Positions 28,881 to 37,117 of a DNA stretch of 64,000 nt are shown piece after piece. The number at the start of each line of letters is the position of its first letter. Position 1 is the first letter of the stretch. Source of the DNA: GCA-2746605 sp963704835 (GTDB lineage: Bacteria > Bacteroidota > Ignavibacteria > Ignavibacteriales > Melioribacteraceae); contig CAVPHW010000004.1 in assembly GCA_963704835.1 (NCBI GenBank), forward strand, positions 106,953 through 170,952, in the 5' to 3' direction. The position numbers and the translations under genes are program-made. The notes under the pieces are model-generated. The model did not search any database. It was not told where the DNA came from and saw nothing but the letters and a program-made list of their open reading frames with translations.

Positions 28881-29816
28881 ATGAATTCTGTTGAAGTTAC
28901 AAATCTAACCAAAATATTTAAAACCCGAGCTTTAAATAAATCAGGTATTATGGCACTGGACGATGTCACCTTTTCGATTGAAAAAGGAATAATATTTGGT
29001 TTATTGGGTCCAAATGGAGCCGGAAAAACCACATTAATTAAAATCTTATTGGGAATTGTTTTCCCTACAAATGGAAATGCAACAATATTTGATGAAAACA
29101 TTTCTAATTACATGGGTCGTAAGAAAATAGGTTATCTCCCCGAGAATCATAAATTTCCTAATTATTTAACAGGCGAAGAAGTTATATCATATTTTGCAAA
29201 ACTGAGCGGATTTGAAATTGAAAAAAAATCACCTAAAATTACTGAAGTTCTGCAATTGGTTAAGATGGAAAAATGGAGAAAAACAAAAATCAAAAAATAT
29301 TCAAAAGGGATGATTCAAAGATTGGGTTTGGCCCAAGCAATTATTCATGATCCGGAATTAATATTTCTTGATGAACCAACAGATGGCGTTGATCCAATTG
29401 GAAGAAAAGAGATTAGAGATTTACTTATAGACTTGAAAAATGTTGGGAAAACAATTTTTATTAATAGTCATTTGTTATCCGAAGTAGAGTTAGTTTCTGA
29501 TAAAGTTGCGATTTTAAATGAGGGTAAACTAATAAAAATTGGAACTGTTAATGAACTTACTGTTTCCAAGGAAATTTGTGAAATAAAAACCAGTGAAAAA
29601 ATCAATGATGAAATTGCTGGTAGATTAGCAAAATCCTTCAAATTCAAGTTGGATAATAATGTGATTGAGCTTGAGGTAAGAAATGCGAAAGAGTCAAATT
29701 TATTTATGGATGAACTGAGAAAAGCTGAAATAAATATTGTAGGGTTTAACCAAAAGAAGACTTCTTTAGAAGACACGTTTATTAAATCGATAACTGAGAA
29801 AAACAAAAATGAATAA
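28881..29816 (+). CDS. ABC transporter ATP-binding protein
   Basis: A 311-residue ATPase of the ABC-2/drug and antibiotic exporter group. Walker A GPNGAGKTTLIKILLG, signature YSKGMIQRLGLAQAI and Walker B LIFLDEPTDGVDP are present, with the switch His in INSHLLSE. A C-terminal ~90-residue domain (DUF4162-like region) ends SLEDTFIKSITEKN. The permease gene starts inside its last 8 bases, so the two form one exporter. The substrate is not deducible. Confidence 0.93.
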   Translation: MNSVEVTNLTKIFKTRALNKSGIMALDDVTFSIEKGIIFGLLGPNGAGKTTLIKILLGIVFPTNGNATIFDENISNYMGRKKIGYLPENHKFPNYLTGEEVISYFAKLSGFEIEKKSPKITEVLQLVKMEKWRKTKIKKYSKGMIQRLGLAQAIIHDPELIFLDEPTDGVDPIGRKEIRDLLIDLKNVGKTIFINSHLLSEVELVSDKVAILNEGKLIKIGTVNELTVSKEICEIKTSEKINDEIAGRLAKSFKFKLDNNVIELEVRNAKESNLFMDELRKAEINIVGFNQKKTSLEDTFIKSITEKNKNE

Positions 29817-30627
29817 TATTCTTACAATCTCAAATATTACAATGAGAGAAGCCATTTCAAAGAAAATAATTGTTACTTTCTTTGCGATTTCGACTTTCGT
29901 GATTATTGTTTTTGGATTGCTATTTACTTTTGTAGCAACCGATAGTTTTCTATCGGGAAATATGGTAAACAAAAATGCATTAAATGCTTCTGCTGAGTTG
30001 GTTAAAGGGCTAAAACTTTTTATAGTTGCACCACTTTTTGGAGGAGGATTGTTTTTGTCAATTTTTTCTGCTTCAAGTTTCATCCCAAATATGCTTGAAA
30101 AGGGGAACATTGATTTATTAATTTCCAAACCTATTTCTCGCCCTCAAATAATTTTGGGTAAATTTTTAGGCGGTGTTATGATCGTATTATTGAATATAGC
30201 CTATCTTATTTTATCGATTTGGATTTTAATAGGTTTTAAATTTGCTGTTTGGGACCCAAGCTTATTGTTTAGCATTTTAACCATTACTTTTACATTTGCA
30301 TCACTTTATGCACTAATAATTTTTATAGGTATTTTGACTCAAAGTTCTGTTTTAGCAATGATGCTTACATATCTGATATTTTTTATACTATCTCCTATTT
30401 TATCTGCAAGAGGAACGATTGGTGTTTTAATTAGCAATGATATACTTAAAACAGTTCTAGATGTCTTTTATTATATAATTCCCAAAACCTCAGAACTAGG
30501 GTCATTAACAACAGAATTAGCATTGGGATACGGCATTTCTGAGTGTCAACCAATTTTAACATCTCTGGCTTTCTTAATTCTCGTTCTGTTTTCCAGCATT
30601 ATCATTTTTAGTAAAAAAGATTACTAA
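29809..30627 (+). CDS. ABC-2 type permease
   Basis: A 272-residue membrane protein with six hydrophobic segments (for example FFAISTFVIIVFGLLFTFV, GVMIVLLNIAYLILSIWIL and LAFLILVLFSSIIIF). A hydrophilic loop lies after segment 1, and KGNIDLLISKPISRPQIILG marks the conserved cytoplasmic coupling region of ABC-2 permeases of the CcmB/NosY type. It overlaps the ATPase gene by 8 bases and is its membrane partner. Confidence 0.88.
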   Translation: MNNILTISNITMREAISKKIIVTFFAISTFVIIVFGLLFTFVATDSFLSGNMVNKNALNASAELVKGLKLFIVAPLFGGGLFLSIFSASSFIPNMLEKGNIDLLISKPISRPQIILGKFLGGVMIVLLNIAYLILSIWILIGFKFAVWDPSLLFSILTITFTFASLYALIIFIGILTQSSVLAMMLTYLIFFILSPILSARGTIGVLISNDILKTVLDVFYYIIPKTSELGSLTTELALGYGISECQPILTSLAFLILVLFSSIIIFSKKDY

Positions 30628-30720
30628 AGATTCGAATATCTAGTAATAACTGATTATTTTTATGGTATAAATATTGTACTTCAATATGAATTAATATTTT
30701 AAAATTATTACGTAGAAATT

Positions 30721-31657
30721 ATGGAAGAAAAAAAATTAAAATTAGAGGATTTACTTAATGAATCTCCTCAAAACGATTCAAAAACCCAATTTGAATATGT
30801 TGCGATAATTGGTGCCGGTGTAATGGGGCAAGGAATAGCTCAAACCATTGCCTCTGCTGGGTTGAATGTAATTATTATTGAAAAGGATCAAAAGCATTTA
30901 GAAGTAGCGAAAGCAAAACTAAAGAGCACAATGGAGTATGAGATCGAGAGATGGTCGCTTACAGAAAGTGAAATGAAATCCATTCTTAGCCGAATAAATT
31001 GGAGTTTGGATCTAAATGAAGTTAGTGATTGTGATCTGATAATTGAAAGTATTCTTGAGAACTATCAGCTAAAAAGAGTTCTATTTCAAAAAACTTGATG
31101 AGATTGCTAACCCGAAAGCCATATTAGTTTCCAATACATCAACACTAAGTTTAACTGAAATTGCTGCTGTTACAAATCGACCAGATAGAATAATTGGAAT
31201 GCACTTTTTGAATCCTGTTCCAAAAGTACCCTTGGTTGAACTCGTAAAGGGAATGGATACTTCTGATGATACTGTTGCAAAAGCTAAGGCATTTGCTGCA
31301 AAAATTGGGAAAACCGCAATTGAGGTTTATGAATTTCCAGGATTTGTTACAACCAGAGCAATAGTTCCGCTCTTAAACGAAGCTATGCATATTTTATTAG
31401 AAGGTATTGCCTCGGCTAAAGATATAGATATTGCAATGAAATTGGGATATAATTTTAAAATGGGACCGTTAGAATTGGCTGATTCAATGGGCTTGGATGA
31501 AGTATTGACGTGGATGGAACAATTATGGAAAACTCTAGGCGAGCCAAGATATCGACCATGTCCGCTTTTAAGAAAATTAGTTAGAGAAAGAAAATTGGGA
31601 AAGAAAAACAAGGAAGGTTTTTTCAAATACGATAATGACGGCAACATAATAGATTAA
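30721..31657 (+). CDS. 3-hydroxyacyl-CoA dehydrogenase (Hbd-like), frame broken once
   Basis: NAD-dependent 3-hydroxyacyl/3-hydroxybutyryl-CoA dehydrogenase, about 312 residues when repaired. The N-terminal Rossmann motif is IIGAGVMGQGIAQTIASAG. After the break come VSNTSTLSLTEIA, the catalytic region IGMHFLNPVPKVPLVELVKG, and the C-terminal helical domain (GFVTTRAIVPLLNEAMHIL, KMGPLELADSMGLDEVL). The frame is lost at an A6 run (31088-31093); with A5 it reads FQKLDEIANPKAILVSN without interruption. Acetate kinase follows after 19 bases, suggesting acyl-CoA/acetate metabolism together. A sequence error is more likely than gene decay. Confidence 0.9.
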
Positions 31658-31676
31658 TAAAAAGGGAATAAGATAG

Positions 31677-32876
31677 TTGAAAATATTAGTATTAAATTGC
31701 GGAAGTTCATCAATTAAGTATCAGATGGTAGAGACAGATACTCAAACGGCTCTTGCCAAAGGCATGGTGGAAAGAATTGGAATGAGCAGTGCCGTATTGA
31801 CACACGAACCACTTGGCAAAGAGAAAATAAGAATTGTGGGTGAGATTTTAGATCACTCAATTGCAATGGAATATGTTATTGCAGTTCTTTTAAGTCCAAA
31901 TCATGGTGTTATTTCTGATAGAAATGAAATTGATGCTGTTGGTCATAGAGTTGTTCATGGCGGTGAAACATTCTCCGGTTCTGTTTTAATTACAGACGAT
32001 GTGATGCGCGCACTTAAGGATAACATTGAATTAGCTCCATTGCATAATCCACCAAACATTAAGGGTATTATTGCCGCAAAACAACATTTACCAAAAATTC
32101 CACAATGCGGAGTATTTGATACTTCATTTCATATGTCAATGCCGCCACATGCTTATTTGTACGGAATTCCGTATAAACTTTATAAAAGGTATAAGATTAG
32201 GCGTTATGGATTTCATGGAACTTCTCATAGATTTGTATCGCAAAGAGCAGCAGCACTTATTGGGAAACCATATGATGAACTCAAGATAATTACTGCACAT
32301 TTAGGCAATGGTGCAAGTATGGCAGCAATAAAACATGGAAAGTCAATTGATACTTCTATGGGATTTACACCTCTTGAAGGGTTATTAATGGGCACAAGAG
32401 CCGGTGATATTGATCCTTCAATTATTACTTATGTTATGGGAAAAGAAGGCTTATCAATTTCTGAAGTTAATACTTTGCTTAATAAACATAGTGGATTGGT
32501 TGGGATAAGTGGCGAAAGCAGCGATATGAGAGAGATTGAACAGGCTGTTTCTGAGGGTGATAAAAAAGCAACCTATGCGTTTGATGTGTTTACTTACAGA
32601 ATTAAAAAATACATTGGTTCTTATGCAGCAGCAATGGGTGGTTTAGATGCTTTAGTTTTTACAGGTGGGATCGGTGAAAATTCAGTTAAGGTTAGAGAAG
32701 ACGTTTGCAAAGATCTTCAGTTCTTGGGAATTGATTTGGATAGCGATTTAAATGCAAAACCAGTTGGAGAAGCCATTTTAACCAAAAGTGATTCCAGCGT
32801 TAAAGTTTTAAGAATACCCACAAACGAAGAATTGGTGATCGCGATGGATACCGAAGAAATAGTTAAAGGGAAATAA
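31677..32876 (+). CDS. ackA: Acetate kinase; TTG start
   Basis: AckA, 399 residues, interconverting acetyl phosphate and acetate with ATP formation. Motifs: KILVLNCGSSSIKYQ at the N-terminus, GHRVVHGGETFSG with the catalytic region, RYGFHGTSHRFVSQRAA, TAHLGNGASMAAI, DTSMGFTPLEGLLMGTRAGD and FTGGIGENS. The start is TTG at 31677, because the N-terminal beta strand begins exactly there and AAGGGAATAAG precedes it; no upstream ATG is in frame. No pta gene is adjacent. A palindromic repeat follows directly downstream and may end transcription. Confidence 0.97.
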   Translation: MKILVLNCGSSSIKYQMVETDTQTALAKGMVERIGMSSAVLTHEPLGKEKIRIVGEILDHSIAMEYVIAVLLSPNHGVISDRNEIDAVGHRVVHGGETFSGSVLITDDVMRALKDNIELAPLHNPPNIKGIIAAKQHLPKIPQCGVFDTSFHMSMPPHAYLYGIPYKLYKRYKIRRYGFHGTSHRFVSQRAAALIGKPYDELKIITAHLGNGASMAAIKHGKSIDTSMGFTPLEGLLMGTRAGDIDPSIITYVMGKEGLSISEVNTLLNKHSGLVGISGESSDMREIEQAVSEGDKKATYAFDVFTYRIKKYIGSYAAAMGGLDALVFTGGIGENSVKVREDVCKDLQFLGIDLDSDLNAKPVGEAILTKSDSSVKVLRIPTNEELVIAMDTEEIVKGK

Positions 32877-32888
32877 AATAGTGATTGA

Positions 32889-32989
32889 TGTCATTCCGGC
32901 TGAGCGAAGTGAATGCCGGAATCTCAATCTTCAAATTCTGTCAATATTTTAAGATTCCAGTACTGCGGAAATCGAAAACCGGAATGACA
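32889..32989. repeat. Palindromic repeat element, copy 1 (REP/MITE-like)
   Basis: A 101-base imperfect palindrome with perfect 11-base ends TGTCATTCCGG (32889-32899) and CCGGAATGACA (32979-32989). Each half carries an end-proximal TGTCATTCCGG and an inner GGAATCT, so the two halves are inverted copies of a ~35-base unit. The left half folds on itself: ATTCCGGC (32893-32900) with GCCGGAAT (32915-32922). It lies between ackA and the SDR gene and is much more GC-rich than its surroundings. Confidence 0.8.
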
Positions 32990-33013
32990 GTTCAGAAAAT
33001 TTAGGGAAATATT

Positions 33014-33806
33014 TTGGACTTAAAACTTAAAAACAAAACCGTCCTCGTAACCGCAGCCAGCACTGGCATTGGTCGTGCAACAGCCGAACTATTTTTAGAA
33101 GAAGGTGCAAATGTTGCAATCTGCTCAAGCAATATTAATAAGTTAGAAAAAACAACTCAAAGAAATTTATAATAAATATGGAAAAGAAGTTTTCTTTGTA
33201 AAGTGCGATATTAATAAACTTGATGAAATTGAAAATACAGTAAAACTCGTCGAAGAAAAATTTGGTAGTATAGATATTTTAGTAAATAATTGCGGCGGAC
33301 CAAAACCCGGTTTTTTCGAAAATTTATCTGAAGAAAATTGGCAGAAAGGTTTTGAACAAGTATTAATGAGCGCTGTACGATTTACAAAATTGGTTCTTCC
33401 TAAAATGAAAGAAAAAAAATGGGGTAGAATTATAAACATTACTTCCATTTCTGTTAAACAACCTATTGATAATTTACTACTTTCCAATGCATTCCGAAGC
33501 GGAGTTACAGCTTTTGCTAAAACACTCTCAAATCAAGTTGGCGAATTTAATATTACAGTAAATAATGTTGCACCGGGATTAACATTAACAGGCAGATTAG
33601 ACGAACTTGCCGTATTAAGAGCCAAAGATGCAAACATTACAAAAGAAGAAATGTTAAATAAAATGGCAAATGATATTCCGCTAAAACGGTTAGCCGAACC
33701 AAAAGAAATTGCTTCTGCAATAGTTTATTTAGCTTCCGAAATTGGCGGTTATGTAACCGGACAAACAATTGTTGTCGATGGCGGGAATAATAAATCTACT
33801 TATTAA
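33014..33806 (+). CDS. Atypical SDR oxidoreductase, frame broken once
   Basis: A short-chain dehydrogenase/reductase-like protein of about 263 residues when repaired. It starts at TTG 33014 with LKNKTVLVTAASTGIGRATA, the frame breaking at an A6 run (33147-33152). With A5 it reads KLEKQLKEIYNKYGKEVFF. Later come VNNCGGPKP, the Ser region IINITSISVKQP, and NNVAPGLTLTGRLDE; it ends GYVTGQTIVVDGGNNKSTY. The usual YxxxK catalytic pair is absent: that place reads LSNAFRSGVTAFAK. This matches the beta-ketoacyl-reductase-like SDR subgroup known to deviate from the standard cofactor and catalytic motifs. Confidence 0.85.
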
Positions 33807-33894
33807 ATGATTAGATATTTAAGACATATAAAGTATGAAAGAATATAGAAATAATCTTGAAAATGCTTCTTAAATAGTAAACAACATAATTCCT

Positions 33895-34710
33895 ATGGAA
33901 TTTAGGTTAACTACTTTAGATATTCTTACACAAGCGTTGTTATTTGCAAATGAAAATGCTAAAAATAGATGGGGTATCACTCTTCTTAAAAGCTTTATAA
34001 GATTGAATGTTGGGAAAATTGAAGTACTAACAATACATAAAGATTGTGTTCATTTCGTTGTGGATAAAAATTCCCTTCCAAACGATATATTAGATTTAGT
34101 AATACAAGAATTTGGTCAATTTGAAAGTGAGTCGGTTTTTAAGAGTGTGAAAAATGCATTTCCTCTAAATCTTGCATATTATTCTCTAGCTAAATATTAT
34201 CCTAAAATAATAGAATCGTTTTTCAGTATGATAAAGAGCGCAGCAAAAACTTCAATTCACAATATGACTGCAAATGCACATTCTCCTGCAGTTATAGAGT
34301 ATTGTTCCATTATTTTGGATAAGCATCTTGAACAACCATTTTATTACAAAAATATAAATGAAAACGATTTACAGATTATGGAAGGATATAAAGAAGGAAA
34401 ACCAAACCAAATTACAACTAATATTTACGAGAGAAATCCATTAGCAAGAAAAGAATGTATTGAGTCTTTTGGGTGGTTGTGTTCGGTTTGCGGATTTAAT
34501 TTTGAAAAAATATATGGTACTTTAGGCAAGGATTTTATTCATGTACATCATCTGAATCCATTGGCGGAAATATCAGAACCACATCTAATTAATCCAATTA
34601 ATGATTTGCGTCCAATATGTCCTAATTGTCATGCAATGATTCATAGATACAAAGATAAAACTCTAACAATTAAAGAATTGAAAACAATTATTATTAAGCA
34701 AACCAAATAA
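33895..34710 (+). CDS. HNH endonuclease-domain protein
   Basis: 271 residues. The C-terminal ~85 residues form an HNH nuclease fold: CSVCGFNF (first CxxC), the catalytic HVHHLNPLAEI, NDLRPICPNCHAMIHR (second CxxC and HNH His), as in McrA-like and restriction-associated nucleases. The N-terminal ~180 residues are a predicted alpha/beta region (LTTLDILTQALLFANENA) that I do not recognise. It stands alone between an SDR and a toxin-antitoxin pair, with no methyltransferase nearby, so a restriction role is only a guess. Confidence 0.82.
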   Translation: MEFRLTTLDILTQALLFANENAKNRWGITLLKSFIRLNVGKIEVLTIHKDCVHFVVDKNSLPNDILDLVIQEFGQFESESVFKSVKNAFPLNLAYYSLAKYYPKIIESFFSMIKSAAKTSIHNMTANAHSPAVIEYCSIILDKHLEQPFYYKNINENDLQIMEGYKEGKPNQITTNIYERNPLARKECIESFGWLCSVCGFNFEKIYGTLGKDFIHVHHLNPLAEISEPHLINPINDLRPICPNCHAMIHRYKDKTLTIKELKTIIIKQTK

Positions 34711-34815
34711 TAAACTGATAATCATTGTTTAACAGGAACCGACTAAAAAGAAGATAGATAATTGTATCCCTATAGAGTGCATCATTAAGTTTTACATTGC
34801 GATTTATAAATTTAG

Positions 34816-34839
34816 AGTTTATATTTGAAAGTATAAACT
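34816..34839. promoter_or_regulatory. Perfect palindrome upstream of toxin-antitoxin pair (likely operator)
   Basis: AGTTTATA (34816-34823), 8-base spacer, TATAAACT (34832-34839): a perfect 8-8-8 inverted repeat, 17 bases before the antitoxin ATG. Phd/YefM-type antitoxins bind such palindromes over their own promoter to autoregulate. Confidence 0.6.
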
Positions 34840-34856
34840 AACAAATTGGAAATACA

Positions 34857-35096
34857 ATGTATTCCACAGCAAAAGAACTTCGGTTTCATACAAAAGAACT
34901 TCTTGAATCTGTTTCAAGAGGCGAAGAAGTAATTATTACATTTCGTGGTAAACCTTATGCCAAATTAGTTCCAATCAAAGAATCAAAAAAAAATCAAGAA
35001 AATGCCAAAGAATTGTTCGGAATTTGGAAGGATAGAACCGACTTAGAAAATGTTGATTCTTATGTTCGTAAAATTAGAAAAGAAAGATTCTTATGA
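34857..35096 (+). CDS. Type II antitoxin, Phd/YefM family
   Basis: A 79-residue antitoxin. The N-terminal DNA-binding fold shows MYSTAKELRFHTKELLESV and GEEVIITFRGKPYAKLVPI, a clear Phd/YefM (prevent-host-death) signature. The basic and acidic C-terminal tail (KELFGIWKDRTDLENVDSYV) should wrap the toxin; the 'D-S-Y-V-R-K-I-R' ending is usual for antitoxins of PIN toxins. It overlaps the toxin by 4 bases (ATGA), as expected for coupled production. Confidence 0.92.
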   Translation: MYSTAKELRFHTKELLESVSRGEEVIITFRGKPYAKLVPIKESKKNQENAKELFGIWKDRTDLENVDSYVRKIRKERFL

Positions 35097-35473
35097 TAAT
35101 GGTCGATACGGATGTTCTCATTTGGTTTATGAGAGGAAATGAAAAAGCACAAAAAGAAATTGAAAAACTTGAAGGATTTTTTGTTTCGGTTGTTACTTAT
35201 ATGGAATTAGTTCAAGGGATGAGAAATAAAAAAGAATTAACTTTATTAAGGTCCGCACTTAGCAAATGGAAGGCAAAAATTATTTTCATAAATGAAGATA
35301 TTTCCGCCAAGGCAATGTTTTTAGTTGAACAGCATTATTTAGGTAATTCACTTGTTTTAGCTGATGCATTAATTGCTTCTACTGCAATATCAAATGGATT
35401 AAGTTTGTTAAGCGGAAACGTAAAACATTACAAAGTAATAAAAAATTTGGAATTAGAAAGCTTTAAACCCTAA
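35093..35473 (+). CDS. VapC-type PIN-domain toxin
   Basis: A 126-residue PIN ribonuclease. The acidic metal site is complete: the Asp of VDTDVLIWFMRG, the Glu of TYMELVQGM, the Asp of LADALIAS, and the later position in LSGNVKHY. VapC toxins cut tRNA or rRNA and are held inactive by their antitoxin. It starts at the ATGA overlapping the antitoxin stop. Chromosomal pairs of this kind are mobile between genomes, consistent with the accessory look of 32.9-35.5 kb. Confidence 0.92.
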   Translation: MIMVDTDVLIWFMRGNEKAQKEIEKLEGFFVSVVTYMELVQGMRNKKELTLLRSALSKWKAKIIFINEDISAKAMFLVEQHYLGNSLVLADALIASTAISNGLSLLSGNVKHYKVIKNLELESFKP

Positions 35474-35521
35474 ATTAAATTCAAAGAAGAAAAATTGATA
35501 TAAATTAAGCAAAACCTTTTT

Positions 35522-35538
35522 TCCTCATAAATAGAGGA
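35522..35538 (+). promoter_or_regulatory. Short hairpin covering the ribosome-binding site of the next gene
   Basis: TCCTC (35522-35526) can pair with GAGGA (35534-35538), which is the Shine-Dalgarno sequence 7 bases before the ATG at 35546. A 5-pair stem with a 7-base loop is weak; it could lower translation or be chance. Confidence 0.3.
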
Positions 35539-35545
35539 CTTTATT

Positions 35546-37105
35546 ATGATAAAAGAATTAGACATATCTGTATCTCCAGGTTTTATCCACGACTATAATT
35601 ACCTAAAAACTCTTGCGGCAAAACAACTTAATGTAAACCTCAATGAGATTAATTCCATAGTAATTCAAAAAAGGTCAATTGATTCTAGAAAAAGACCTGT
35701 TTACAGATTAAAGTTAAATGTGTTTATCAATGAAAGTCCAGAGGCAAATAAGGCAGTATTTAATTTTAATCCGGTAAATTCAAAAAAAAGATTAATTATA
35801 ATTGGCAGTGGACCTGCAGGATTATTTGCTGCTCTAAAGGCAATTGAATTGGGTGTAAAGCCAATTGTTCTTGAAAGAGGGAAGAATGTAAGAGATAGAA
35901 GGTTTGATCTAAAAGCTATCATGCAAGAGGGAATTGTAAACCCAAATTCAAATTATTGTTTTGGTGAAGGCGGTGCCGGAACTTACAGCGATGGAAAACT
36001 CTACACTAGATCAAATAAAAGAGGGAATGTAAATAGAATACTGGATTTATTAATTTATCATGGCGCTGATGAAGACATTAGAATTGATTCTCATCCTCAT
36101 ATTGGTTCGAATAAACTTCCAAAAATAATTGAGGAAATTAGAGAAACAATTTTGAGGTGTAATGGGGAAATACATTTTGAACAGAAAGTAACTGATTTTA
36201 TTATTCATGATCATAGTATTTCTGGTGTTCTTGTAAATAATGAAAAAGAAATATTTGGTGATGCGGCAATATTAGCAACAGGGCATTCCGCAAGAGATGT
36301 TTATGAAATATTTAGAAAAAGGGAATTATCAATTGAGGCAAAACCTTTTGCAATGGGAGTAAGAATTGAGCATCCGCAAACTCTGATTGACTCAATTCAA
36401 TATCACTCAAAAACGAGACACGAAAATTTACCTGCTTCAAATTATAGTTTAGCTTGTCAGGTTGATGATAAAGGAGTTTATTCATTTTGTATGTGTCCGG
36501 GTGGAATAATTATTCCAGCCTCAACTGATGAAAACGAACTTGTTCTTAATGGTATGTCAGTTTCAAGAAGAGATTCCCCTTTTGCTAATTCTGGATTAGT
36601 TACAGAAGTAAATGAAAATGATTGGAAGCATTTATCACATCATAAAGAATTTGCCGGATTGATGTTTCAGAAGGAAATAGAAGAATTAGCATTCATTACC
36701 GGAGGTGGCAAACAAGTTGCCCCGGCACAAAGAATAACGGACTTTGTAAATAGAAAAATTTCGCAAAGCGTTCCTCAAAGTTCTTATATTCCGGGAACAA
36801 CCTTAGCCCCGCTTCATGAAATGTTGCCAAAGGAAATTTCGAGAAGATTAAGGAAATCACTTCAAATATTTAATAAAAGTATGAAAGGTTACTTCACAGA
36901 AGAAGCACAAATATTAGCTGTTGAATCAAGAACAAGCTCGCCATTAAGGATTCCAAGAGATAGAGAAACACTTATGCATATTGATATCAAAGGATTATTC
37001 CCCTCAGGTGAGGGAGCTGGTTATGCTGGTGGAATTGTTTCTGCCGCCATTGATGGCGAAAGATGTGCCGAAGCTTCTTTAAAATATATCACATTACATT
37101 CTTAG
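35546..37105 (+). CDS. FAD-dependent oxidoreductase (COG2509-type)
   Basis: A 519-residue flavoprotein. An N-terminal ~75-residue domain (VQKRSIDSRKRPVYRLKLNV) precedes the FAD-binding motif IIGSGPAGLFAALKAIELG with VLERGKNVRDRR. Further conserved segments are NYCFGEGGAGTYSDGKLYTR, the inner GHSARDVYE, CMCPGGIIIPAS, and the C-terminal GLFPSGEGAGYAGGIVSAA, which closes the FAD site. These define the COG2509 family of uncharacterised FAD-dependent dehydrogenases. Substrate unknown. GAGGA precedes the ATG. Confidence 0.9.
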   Translation: MIKELDISVSPGFIHDYNYLKTLAAKQLNVNLNEINSIVIQKRSIDSRKRPVYRLKLNVFINESPEANKAVFNFNPVNSKKRLIIIGSGPAGLFAALKAIELGVKPIVLERGKNVRDRRFDLKAIMQEGIVNPNSNYCFGEGGAGTYSDGKLYTRSNKRGNVNRILDLLIYHGADEDIRIDSHPHIGSNKLPKIIEEIRETILRCNGEIHFEQKVTDFIIHDHSISGVLVNNEKEIFGDAAILATGHSARDVYEIFRKRELSIEAKPFAMGVRIEHPQTLIDSIQYHSKTRHENLPASNYSLACQVDDKGVYSFCMCPGGIIIPASTDENELVLNGMSVSRRDSPFANSGLVTEVNENDWKHLSHHKEFAGLMFQKEIEELAFITGGGKQVAPAQRITDFVNRKISQSVPQSSYIPGTTLAPLHEMLPKEISRRLRKSLQIFNKSMKGYFTEEAQILAVESRTSSPLRIPRDRETLMHIDIKGLFPSGEGAGYAGGIVSAAIDGERCAEASLKYITLHS

Positions 37106-37117
37106 GTAATAATAAAA

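Noticed and set aside
28881..30627. ABC exporter as an antibiotic-resistance system linked to the beta-lactamase and ABC-F genes
   Set aside because: The genes lie 10 kb apart in different operons, and each belongs to a broad housekeeping-rich family.
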